A stretch of 64,000 bases of DNA from Verrucomicrobiota bacterium (GTDB taxonomy: Bacteria; Verrucomicrobiota; Verrucomicrobiia; Opitutales; Opitutaceae): NCBI GenBank assembly GCA_023433275.1, contig JAEZDN010000165.1, positions 81,437 to 145,436 on the forward strand, in the 5' to 3' direction. Below are positions 37,469 through 45,261 of this stretch, in pieces. A program made the translations under genes and the position numbers. Position 1 is the first letter of the stretch. Every line of letters starts with the position of its first letter. The notes beneath the pieces were generated by a model. That model worked only from the letters and a program-made list of their open reading frames with translations. It was not told where the DNA came from and made no database searches.

Positions 37469-38947
37469 TCACAGCTGCTGCTTGATAAGATCGCCGAGCG
37501 TCTTCAGCGCGGCATCGATGGTGTCGGACCAGGGCACGCTGCAGCTCATGCGCAGGCAGTTCTTGTAGCGGTCCTTGACCGTGAAGAGGCAACCCGGGGC
37601 GATGTTGATCCGCTTGTTGAGCGCGTCCTTCCGCAGCCGCAGCGTGTCGACCTTGGCCGGAAGTTCCACCCAGATGAAGTTTCCGCCCTGGGGGCGGCTG
37701 TAGCGGGTGCCTTCGGGAAAATACTTCTGCATGCCCTGCGCGAAGAGGTGCAGGTGCTGATTATACGCGCGCCGGAGCGAACGCAGGTGGTGATCATGAC
37801 CGCCGTCGCGGAGGAATTCGGCGAGGGCTTTTTGAAGCACCAGGGGGGTGCCCATGGTATTGGTGAACTTGAGCCGCCGCACCCGCTCCAGATACCGGCC
37901 GGGGGCCGTCCAGCCGACGTGGAATCCGGGGGCGAGCGTCTTGCCGAACGAGGAGCAGAGCATGACTCGGCCATCCTTGTCCCAGGCCTTGAGCGGCTTC
38001 GGACGGATGTCCCCGAAATGCGTGTCGCCGTAGATGTCATCCTCGATCGCGGGCAGGTCATGCTCGCAGAGAAGCTCGTACAGGCCCTGCTTTTTTTCAT
38101 CGGGCATGACGGAACCGAGCGGGTTGTGCAGCCCGGGCATCACCATGATCGCCTTGATGTCGTTTTGCTTGATGGCGGTGCGGAGGGCATCGAGGCAGAT
38201 GCCCTCGCGGGGCGACGTGGGGATTTCCAACGCGCGCAGGTTGAGGCTCTGGATGATTTCCAAAAAACCGAAGTAAGCGGGAGTCTCGATGGCGACGGTG
38301 TCGCCGGGCTTGGTCACGGCGCGCAGGCAGAGGTTCAGGGCCTCGGTGCAGCCCGTGGACACGACGAGTTCGTCATGGGCGAGCGGAACGCCGGCCTGCA
38401 GGTAGCGGCGGGCAATCTCGCGGGCCAGCGGCTCGTAGCCGCGATTGAGGCTGGACCGCACCAGCAGCGCCGGATCGCGGCGGGCCACCGAGCCGAGGAT
38501 GCGCGCAAGTTTCTTCGTGGGAAAGAGGCTGTGGTGCGGGCAGGCGGAGCCGAAGGGAATGTAGTCGGTGTGTTGCGCGTAGTCCATGACCTCGGCCGTG
38601 AGGTCGTTGACGCCAACGTAGGAGGGCTTGGCCATCGGCTTCGCCATGCGCGGTTCCGGAGCGAGGCTCGGCGGGCGCGGGCGCACATAGTAGCCCGATT
38701 GAGGCCGTGCCTCCAGGAAGCCGCGATTCTCCAGCACGGTGTACGCCTGGAGCACGGTCGCGATGCTGACGTCCCGCTGGCGCGACATGATGCGCACCGA
38801 CGGCACGCGGTGGCCGGGACGGAGCGTGCCTTGTTCGATAAGGGCTTGGAGGGAATCCGCCAGCTCGACATAGAGCGGGCGGGACGCGCCAGGCGTGATG
38901 GCACGGGCCGGGACGGCGGGCTTGGGCGGGGTAAGGGTTTCAATCAT
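37469..38947 (-). CDS. MocR-type transcription regulator (GntR helix-turn-helix plus aminotransferase)
   Basis: A 492-residue fusion. Residues 20-90 are a GntR-family winged helix: 'SRPLYVELADSLQALIEQGT', 'RVPSVRIMSRQRDVSIATVL', 'ENRGFLEARPQSGYYV'. Residues 120-492 are a fold-I PLP aminotransferase domain with 'GCTEALNLCLRAVTKPGD', 'AIEDDIYGD' and the PLP lysine in 'CSSFGKTLAPGFHVGW' (about residue 336). In MocR proteins the aminotransferase half senses PLP or an amino compound and controls neighbouring genes such as transporters or vitamin B6 synthesis. No obvious target is adjacent. An inverted repeat lies upstream at 39026-39050. Confidence 0.93.
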   Translation of the reverse strand: MIETLTPPKPAVPARAITPGASRPLYVELADSLQALIEQGTLRPGHRVPSVRIMSRQRDVSIATVLQAYTVLENRGFLEARPQSGYYVRPRPPSLAPEPRMAKPMAKPSYVGVNDLTAEVMDYAQHTDYIPFGSACPHHSLFPTKKLARILGSVARRDPALLVRSSLNRGYEPLAREIARRYLQAGVPLAHDELVVSTGCTEALNLCLRAVTKPGDTVAIETPAYFGFLEIIQSLNLRALEIPTSPREGICLDALRTAIKQNDIKAIMVMPGLHNPLGSVMPDEKKQGLYELLCEHDLPAIEDDIYGDTHFGDIRPKPLKAWDKDGRVMLCSSFGKTLAPGFHVGWTAPGRYLERVRRLKFTNTMGTPLVLQKALAEFLRDGGHDHHLRSLRRAYNQHLHLFAQGMQKYFPEGTRYSRPQGGNFIWVELPAKVDTLRLRKDALNKRINIAPGCLFTVKDRYKNCLRMSCSVPWSDTIDAALKTLGDLIKQQL

Positions 38948-39025
38948 GGCGTGGAGGAGTTACCGCGGACTATACCGGAACAGCGTTCGACGCAGTAGCC
39001 GCAGCCGGCATAGATTGAATCCAGT

Positions 39026-39050
39026 ACAGTTGATTGCCAAGATAAACTGT
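39026..39050. promoter_or_regulatory. Candidate MocR operator
   Basis: ACAGTT-N13-AACTGT, perfect six-base arms, lies 79 bases upstream of the MocR start codon; the left half sits in CCAGTACAGTTG with the GTAC core seen at several MocR sites. A possible minus-strand -10, TATAGT, lies at 38969-38974 between it and the gene. Autoregulation would fit the family. Confidence 0.35.
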
Positions 39051-39189
39051 GACCATGACACTTTTCGAAGCTCCGCGAAACCATAGCGGCCTGCGCAGAA
39101 GCCGCTTGGGATACGCAATCGGGGTTGGGCGGGCAATCAGCCCGCGTCAGGAGAGGGCGGACCCAAGCCACGCAGGGCTCCCTTGTGAC

Positions 39190-40080
39190 CTAGAAACGCC
39201 CGCTCAGACCGAGGGTGAGGAAACCGTTGCCGCCGCCGTCCAGCGTCACGCCGCGGTCGAAGTAATCGAATTTTTGGTCGGTGATCACGCCGGCCTCGGC
39301 GATGAGCGCGAAGGATTTGGTCAGCTTCCAGTCGCCGGCGAGGCCGACGCGGATCTCGTGGTAGTCGAGTATGGTGTCGTCGAGGCGCGGCCCGATGGAA
39401 AGCGAGGCCGGGCGCGGATCTCGGCCGACGTGGAAGTTGCCTCCCTGCACGGAGACGCCGAGCGTGAGCTTCAGCGCGGGCGTGGCCGCGTAGCTGAGTC
39501 CGGCGCGGGGCATGCCGAGGGAGAATTCCCAACCGGGGGCGAACTTCCAGTTCACGCCGACGAATGGGATCACCGTGCGTTCGGAAAACCAGTCGGCGCG
39601 CAGACCGAAGGCCCAGGCGAGTTCGGGGCGCCGCACCCAGGTCGCGAGCAGAAGCATCGGGGCGTTGAAGGCATCAGCATCGTCGCCCTCGGAATCGCCG
39701 TAGAGCCCGGGGCGGAGTTGGCCGGTGAGCAGCCAGTTTTCGCTGAGCCGATGGCCGGCACCTAGCACGATGGCAACTTCCTGCAGGGTGTCGGGCACCC
39801 CGAGAGTTGGGGGTCGGTCGAAGTCGAAGCGCTCCCAGTTGAGACCGAAGGTAAGGCGGGTCTCGGGTGAAAGGGTCGCGGACGAGCGCCAGGTCGCCGC
39901 GAAGGCGCTGACGCGGACGTCGCCGGCGGAATTGCCGGCGCGCGTGAGGTCGCTGTCGGCCGAAAGCGAAAACCGGGCGGTGGCGGACTGCCCGCCGGGC
40001 GGGTGCGGCTGGGCGGACGCGGCGCTGAGGCCGAGCAAGGCCAGGGGAAGGAGAGAGGTCAGCAGTTTGCGCATATGCAT
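39190..40080 (-). CDS. DUF6268-type outer-membrane beta-barrel protein
   Basis: A 296-residue exported protein; the signal peptide is 'MRKLLTSLLPLALLGLSAAS' from the second Met (40074). The mature chain alternates hydrophobic and polar residues in strand-length segments, with turns such as 'RAGNSAGDVRVSAFAATWRS', 'TRLTFGLNWERFDFDRPP' and 'NWLLTGQLRPGLYGD', and ends in a phenylalanine after 'FLTLGLSGRF', the signature for BAM-dependent outer-membrane insertion. It matches the DUF6268 barrel family common in Verrucomicrobia. Function unknown. Two direct repeats lie at and before its start. Confidence 0.78.
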   Translation of the reverse strand: MHMRKLLTSLLPLALLGLSAASAQPHPPGGQSATARFSLSADSDLTRAGNSAGDVRVSAFAATWRSSATLSPETRLTFGLNWERFDFDRPPTLGVPDTLQEVAIVLGAGHRLSENWLLTGQLRPGLYGDSEGDDADAFNAPMLLLATWVRRPELAWAFGLRADWFSERTVIPFVGVNWKFAPGWEFSLGMPRAGLSYAATPALKLTLGVSVQGGNFHVGRDPRPASLSIGPRLDDTILDYHEIRVGLAGDWKLTKSFALIAEAGVITDQKFDYFDRGVTLDGGGNGFLTLGLSGRF

Positions 40081-40115
40081 CCCTTACGCGCCAACCGCCC
40101 GGATGTATGCATCCC
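40074..40115. repeat. Direct repeat TATGCATCCC in the DUF6268 promoter region
   Basis: Identical ten-base copies at 40074-40083 and 40106-40115, 32 bases apart (about three helical turns), each containing the palindrome ATGCAT. Possible paired binding sites; the first copy overlaps the start codons. Confidence 0.3.
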
Positions 40116-40127
40116 ATTCGGATTAAC

Positions 40128-40919
40128 TCAGACCTCGATCGTTCCCCTGAGGTAAAGCACGGCGTGGCCGGCGATCTTCACGCGGTCGCCAACGAGTTCA
40201 CACCAGAGCTCGCCCCCGCGGGCGGAGAGCTGGCGGGCATGGAGTTTCGGTTTGCCGAGGCGCTGCGCCCAGTAGGGCGTGAGCATGCAGTGCGCGGAAC
40301 CGGTGACAGGATCCTCGGGCACGCCGACCCGCGGGGCGAAAAAACGGGATACGAAATCGCAGCCCTCGCCGTCGCCCGGTGCGGTGACGATGGTGCCGTA
40401 TTGCTCAAGGTTGGCCAACGCCGCGAAGTCGGGCTGCAGCGCGCGCACTTCCGCGGCGGTATTGAACACGGCGAGGTTCGCCTGGGCCTCTGCGTAGTGG
40501 GCGGGCGTGGCGCCGAGGCCCTTGAGCAGGGCGGGTGGCGTCGCCATCGCCACGGCCGGGCGCGACGGGAAATCGAGTTCGATTTTTCCGTCAGGCAGGC
40601 GGCAGACGTGCAGCGGCCCCGAGCGCGAATCGAAGGTGATGCGCTCCCCCGCGAATCCCAGCTGCGTGAACAGCACGAAGGCCGTCGCGACCGTTGCATG
40701 GCCGCACAGGTCCACCTCGGCGCCGGGAGTGAACCAGCGGAGCCCAAAGCGGCTCTCGCCGGTTTTCACGAAGAACGCCGTCTCGGCCAGGCCGTTTTCG
40801 AAGGCGATGCGCTGCATGAGCGGGCTGGGCAGCCAGGCCTCGGCCGGCACCACGGCGGCCGGGTTGCCGGCGAAAGTCTTCCTGGTGAATGCATCGACCC
40901 AATAGATTGGCAGGATCAT
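40128..40919 (-). CDS. PhzF-family isomerase-like protein
   Basis: A 263-residue protein with the diaminopimelate-epimerase-like fold in two halves. It starts 'ILPIYWVDAFTRKTFAGNPA' and contains the catalytic Glu region 'AFENGLAETAFFV', 'LRWFTPGAEVDLCGHATVAT' and, in the second half, 'GVPEDPVTGSAHCMLTPYWA'. These are the standard PhzF/YddE blocks. PhzF itself isomerises a phenazine precursor, but most genomic members have unknown substrates; no phenazine gene is near. The ATG at 40919 is chosen because it gives the canonical N-terminus. Confidence 0.92.
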   Translation of the reverse strand: MILPIYWVDAFTRKTFAGNPAAVVPAEAWLPSPLMQRIAFENGLAETAFFVKTGESRFGLRWFTPGAEVDLCGHATVATAFVLFTQLGFAGERITFDSRSGPLHVCRLPDGKIELDFPSRPAVAMATPPALLKGLGATPAHYAEAQANLAVFNTAAEVRALQPDFAALANLEQYGTIVTAPGDGEGCDFVSRFFAPRVGVPEDPVTGSAHCMLTPYWAQRLGKPKLHARQLSARGGELWCELVGDRVKIAGHAVLYLRGTIEV

Positions 40920-41092
40920 GGCGGGTGGTGGGTTGGGGAAGGCGGATACGTTGGGGACGACAGCCGGCCTGGCCATCGTGTTCTCCGTGTGCCGCCATGG
41001 CATGGCCGGTCCTGTGCCGGCGGGGCTTTGTGCCTCGACATCACCCGTGGCGCTCGTACCAATCCTTGGGCTACGCGTCGTTGCGACATGAC

Positions 41093-44000
41093 ATGACATT
41101 GGGTTCCCACCTTAGACACCTCGTTTTCGGACTGCTGTCATGGGTTATCGGGACAGGTGCCATCGGCGCCGAGGGCGAAGGGTTGGAGCGGGTGGTCCTG
41201 CAGTTGCCGTATTCGCACCAATTCCAGTTTGCGGGCGTGTATGCGGCGATGGAGCAGGGTTACTTCCGGGAGGAGGGCCTGGAGGTCGAGGTGCGGGCGA
41301 CATCCGCCGTGTACCGTTCCTCAATCGCGGAGGTGTTGTCCGGCCGGGCGGAATTCGGCATCGCCCAGGGTCCGCAGTTGATCGGGAGTCGCCTGAGCGG
41401 CGATCCGGTCGTGGTGGTCGCGGCGATCATGCAACATTCCCCGCAGGTGCTCGTGACCCTGGCTGAAGCGAATCTCAACACGCCGCACGACCTGATCGGC
41501 AAGCGGGTGGCCATGGACCAGACCTCGCTCCAGTCGGAGGTTCGGCTCATGCTCGAGCGCGAGGGCGTCGGCTTTGACCGGATCAAGATTGTGCCGAACC
41601 ACTGGCGCGACAATGAGCTGGTTGATGGCACGGCCGACGCGATGAGCGGATTCGTGATCGATCTGCCGCATGCCATGAAGAAGGCGGGCACGCCGGTGCG
41701 CGTGATGCGGCCCCAGGACTACGGCGTGGATTTCTATGGCGATTGCGTCTTCACCAGCGAGACCGTCGCCACGCGGGATCCCCGGCGGCTGGCGGGCATG
41801 CGGCGGGCCATCGTGCGCGGCTGGCAGTATGCGCTGCAGCACCCCGACGAGGTCATCGCCCTGATCCTGGAACGCTATCCGGTTGACGCCGCGGTTTCCC
41901 GCCGGCCGGAATCCGACGGGGAGGCGATGAAGTACGAGGCGAACCAGATGAGCCTGCTCATCAACGCGGACCTGGTGGAACTCGGCCACATCAATCCGGG
42001 CCGGTGGAATCGCATGGGGGAGATCATCCGCGGTTATGATGGCCAGGGCGACCTGGCGCGGCTCGAGGGGATGCTCTATGAGCCTCCGGCCGCCGCGGGC
42101 GAGCGGTTGCAGGCAATTGCACCGTGGCTGTTGTGGGGGCTCGCCGCCGCATTGATCGTGGCGGCCGGCGCGGTGCTGACGAATCGACGGCTCCAGTCCC
42201 TGGTGGAACGGCGCACCCGCGAACTGGAGCTTTCCGAGCAGCGCCAGCGCGAATATTTCGACCTCGCCCCGGCCCCCATCCTCATCGAGGACTACACGGC
42301 GCTGGAATCCGTGCTCGCGGGTTTTCGCGCGGCAGGGATCACGGACCTGCGCGCGCACCTGCGTGACGCCGGCGAGAAAAGGGTGCGCGAGTTGCACCAG
42401 CTCAAGCGGGTGGTGGCGGCCAACCGCCTGGCCCTTTCCCGCAACGGATTCCAGACAATCGAGGATCTCAACCGGCGGTTGGACGAAGTGGCGACGGCGC
42501 AGACGCTTGAAACTTTCATCGAGGAACTCGCGGCCATTTGGGACGGAGTGGACCACCTCACGCTCGATAAGGTTTATCAATTGAACGAGGGGGAGGTGGC
42601 GCACTTGCTCTTGAACTGGCAGGTGACCCGCCGCGGCGGGCGGGCCGACCTCGCCAATGTGCGCCTGGTTTTCACCGACGTGACGTCGCAGAAAAAGGCG
42701 GAACTTGCCCTGCGGCAGAGCGAGGAGCGTTACCGCCTCTTGTTCGAGCAGGCACCGCTGGCGGTCGTGGAGTTCGACTATTCGGGATTGCGGGAATGGT
42801 TCAAGGAGCTGCGCGCCCGCGGGGTCGCCGACCTGGCGGCGCATTTCGAGGCGCATCCCGCCGAGCGCGAGGTGATGCTGGCGAAGGCCCCGCTCGTCGA
42901 TGTGAACCAGTCGACGCTGAGGTTGCTCGGGGCGAAATCCAAAGGGGAGCTCGTGGCGCGGCTGAAGGACGTCTACACGGAAAGCCTGATCCGGGTGCGG
43001 TGTGACAATGCCGTGCGGCTATGGCACGGGATCCTGACGGCCACCGGCGAATTTGACCTGAAGCGCCTGGATGGCGAGCGGCGGACCATCGCCTTCCACT
43101 GGCAAATGCTGGAGGAGGAGGGCCGGCCCAGTTTCGGCCGCACCCAAAGCGTGCTCGTCGACATCACGGAGAAGCTGGCGGCCGAGCGCCGGTTGCGGGA
43201 GAGCGAGGCACGTTATCGCGAATTGTTCGAGCGTGCCGCCGGCGGCATCTACCGCTCGAGTCCGGAAGGTGTCTTTCTCACGATCAACCCGGCCCTGGCG
43301 CGCATGTTTGGGTTTGCCCGGCCGGAGGAAATGATCGCGTGGGCCGAGCAACATGCGGCCCAGTCCCTGTACGTGCGACCCGGCCGGCGGGATGAGTTCA
43401 GGGCGGCGTTTGGCCGCGCGGGCCAGGTGAGCGATTTCGAGTCGGAGGTGGTGGCGAGGGATGGCCGCACGATCTGGATTTCCGAGAACGCCCGCGAGGT
43501 GCGTGACGCCCAGGGACGCCTGCTGTATTATGAGGGGTTCGTGGCGGACATCACGGACCGGCGGCAATTGGAAGCCGAGATGGCGCGCGCGTCGAAGCTC
43601 GAGGCAGTGGGCATCCTCGCCGGCGGCATCGCGCATGATTTCAACAACATCCTCACGGTGGTGCTCGGCAACGTGACGCTGGCGGAGGCGGACACCGATG
43701 CGGACAGCGCGATCAGCCGCCGGCTGGCCGACGCGCGGCGGGCGACGTTGCGGGCGCGGGACCTCACACTGCAGCTGCTGACTTTCGCCAAGGGTGGGGA
43801 GCCGCTGAAAGCGTCGGTCGACCTGCCCGATGTGCTCAAGGAATCGAGCGCGTTTGCCCTGCATGGCGCCAAGGCGCGGGCGGAGTTCAATATCGCGCCG
43901 GATCTCTGGCCCGTGAACGCGGACAAGGGGCAGTTGGGGCAGGTGGTGCAGAATTTGGTGATCAACGCCGTCCAGGCGATGCCGGCGGGCGGGGTGGTCA

Positions 44001-44725
44001 CGATCACGGCGGAAAACACCGAATTGGACGGCGCGACCCCCGGCGGGCCTCCACTCGCGGCCGGGCGTTACGTGCGGCTGGCGGTGGCCGACAATGGGGT
44101 GGGCATTGCGCGCGAGCATCTGGTCAAGATATTCGACCCGTACTTCACCACGAAGACCCAGGGCAGCGGGCTCGGGCTGGCCACGGTGTACTCGATCATT
44201 CGCAAGCACGACGGGCACATCGTGGCAGAATCCGAGCCAGGCAAGGGCACGGTCTTCCGCCTCTGGCTGCCCGCAGGCGGACCGGTCGGCCTGAAGGCCG
44301 GCGCCGGGCCGGAAGCCAAGCAGCCGGCGGGAAGGTCGCGCGTGCTTTTCATGGACGACGAGGAGGCCATCCGCGGCATGGCGGCCATTTTCATGGACCG
44401 GCTGGGATTCGATTGCGAAACGGCCGCGGATGGTGCCGAGGCATTGCGCAAGTACCGCGAGGCATTGGAAACCGGCCGCCGGTACGAGGCGGTTCTCATG
44501 GATTTGACGGTCCCGGGCGGCATGGGGGGGCGCGAGGCCATGGAGCATCTCCTGCGGCTTGACCCCGGCGTGCGCGCGATCGTTTCGAGCGGATATTCCC
44601 GCGATCCGGTCATGGCCAACCATCAGGCGCACGGCTTCAAGGCCGTGTTGCCGAAACCGTATGGGCTTGCGCAGTTGCGCAAGACTTTGAACGAGGTGCT
44701 TGATGGCACGGGCGGGGCAGCTTAG
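41093..44725 (+). CDS. Hybrid histidine kinase with periplasmic NMT1/THI5-like binding domain
   Basis: A 1210-residue sensor. A signal peptide (about 1-26) precedes a periplasmic NMT1/SsuA-like substrate-binding domain (about 30-340; 'VYAAMEQGYFREEGLEVEVR', 'EFGIAQGPQLI', 'PHDLIGKRVAMDQTSLQSEV'). A membrane helix (about 343-365, 'PWLLWGLAAALIVAAGAVLT') follows. Three PAS-type units lie at about 385-540, 545-695 and 705-825; the first two share an insertion of the form '(R)AxGITDLRAHL / ARGVADLAAHF'. The kinase core has the H-box 'GGIAHDFNNIL' (His near 846), the N-box 'NLVINAVQAMPAGG' and G-boxes 'VADNGVGIAREHLVKIFDPY' and 'TKTQGSGLGLATVYS'. The receiver domain (about 1083-1205) has 'LFMDDEEAIRG' and 'LMDLTVPGGMGG'. 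The ligand is likely a small heterocycle or amine. No cognate output gene is adjacent. Confidence 0.92.
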   Translation: MTLGSHLRHLVFGLLSWVIGTGAIGAEGEGLERVVLQLPYSHQFQFAGVYAAMEQGYFREEGLEVEVRATSAVYRSSIAEVLSGRAEFGIAQGPQLIGSRLSGDPVVVVAAIMQHSPQVLVTLAEANLNTPHDLIGKRVAMDQTSLQSEVRLMLEREGVGFDRIKIVPNHWRDNELVDGTADAMSGFVIDLPHAMKKAGTPVRVMRPQDYGVDFYGDCVFTSETVATRDPRRLAGMRRAIVRGWQYALQHPDEVIALILERYPVDAAVSRRPESDGEAMKYEANQMSLLINADLVELGHINPGRWNRMGEIIRGYDGQGDLARLEGMLYEPPAAAGERLQAIAPWLLWGLAAALIVAAGAVLTNRRLQSLVERRTRELELSEQRQREYFDLAPAPILIEDYTALESVLAGFRAAGITDLRAHLRDAGEKRVRELHQLKRVVAANRLALSRNGFQTIEDLNRRLDEVATAQTLETFIEELAAIWDGVDHLTLDKVYQLNEGEVAHLLLNWQVTRRGGRADLANVRLVFTDVTSQKKAELALRQSEERYRLLFEQAPLAVVEFDYSGLREWFKELRARGVADLAAHFEAHPAEREVMLAKAPLVDVNQSTLRLLGAKSKGELVARLKDVYTESLIRVRCDNAVRLWHGILTATGEFDLKRLDGERRTIAFHWQMLEEEGRPSFGRTQSVLVDITEKLAAERRLRESEARYRELFERAAGGIYRSSPEGVFLTINPALARMFGFARPEEMIAWAEQHAAQSLYVRPGRRDEFRAAFGRAGQVSDFESEVVARDGRTIWISENAREVRDAQGRLLYYEGFVADITDRRQLEAEMARASKLEAVGILAGGIAHDFNNILTVVLGNVTLAEADTDADSAISRRLADARRATLRARDLTLQLLTFAKGGEPLKASVDLPDVLKESSAFALHGAKARAEFNIAPDLWPVNADKGQLGQVVQNLVINAVQAMPAGGVVTITAENTELDGATPGGPPLAAGRYVRLAVADNGVGIAREHLVKIFDPYFTTKTQGSGLGLATVYSIIRKHDGHIVAESEPGKGTVFRLWLPAGGPVGLKAGAGPEAKQPAGRSRVLFMDDEEAIRGMAAIFMDRLGFDCETAADGAEALRKYREALETGRRYEAVLMDLTVPGGMGGREAMEHLLRLDPGVRAIVSSGYSRDPVMANHQAHGFKAVLPKPYGLAQLRKTLNEVLDGTGGAA

Positions 44726-44773
44726 TTTCGGGCTTTTCCCGCACAAAACCCCACGCTCCGGGTCAACGGTCTT

Positions 44774-45193
44774 ATGAATAACGAGAATATTTCCTGCCGT
44801 GCATCGCGTCGAATTCGCTGGGCGGCGAGCGCGGTCACCCTCGCGATGCTGCCGTGGCTGAGCGGATGCGTGGTCGTCGCCGCGGGCGCCGTGGGCGCCG
44901 GCGCCGTGGCTTACGTGCGGGGCGAATTGTCCACCACCATGGAGCATGACCTCGACGCGGTTTACCGCGCCGCGCAAACCGTGCTCAAACGGCAGGCCTT
45001 TGCGCGCATCGAGGAGCGGAAGAGCGGCGTGGATGCCCACCTCGTGCATCGCACGGCGCTGGACAAGCGGGTGGATATCAAGCTCGAGAAAATCAGCGAC
45101 CGCCTGACCAGCTTCAAGATACGCATCGGCTTGGTCGGTGACCAGTCCCTGTCGCTCGCCCTGCTCGAGGAAATCCGGGACGAGCTCAAGTAG
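44774..45193 (+). CDS. DUF3568 family lipoprotein
   Basis: A 139-residue protein with a long basic start and a lipoprotein signal ending 'LAMLPWLSGCVVVAAGAVGA', so the mature chain begins at about Cys32 and is followed by a Gly/Ala-rich hydrophobic stretch. The rest ('HDLDAVYRAAQTVLKRQAFA', 'RVDIKLEKISDRLTSFKIRI') matches the small DUF3568 envelope family found in several Gram-negative phyla. Function unknown. It lies 48 bases after the hybrid kinase gene and may be co-transcribed. Confidence 0.8.
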   Translation: MNNENISCRASRRIRWAASAVTLAMLPWLSGCVVVAAGAVGAGAVAYVRGELSTTMEHDLDAVYRAAQTVLKRQAFARIEERKSGVDAHLVHRTALDKRVDIKLEKISDRLTSFKIRIGLVGDQSLSLALLEEIRDELK

Positions 45194-45218
45194 TCTCGGT
45201 CGGGGTGTTTTTGCGGAG

Positions 45219-45246
45219 TTGCAATAGCGGGCAGGCGCCGTGATAA
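45219..45246 (+). promoter_or_regulatory. Candidate promoter of the RNA helicase gene
   Basis: TTGCAA at 45219-45224 and TGATAA at 45241-45246 with a 16-base spacer, 15 bases before the ATG. Confidence 0.35.
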
Positions 45247-45261
45247 GCACGACTTCCTTTC

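Noticed and set aside
40889..41092. Upstream extension of the hybrid kinase
   Set aside because: Overlaps the divergent PhzF gene start and would place basic sequence before the signal peptide.
43019..45250. 743-codon minus-strand ORF opposite the hybrid kinase
   Set aside because: Covers the kinase core of a clear gene and also runs across the DUF3568 gene; composition is typical of an antisense shadow.
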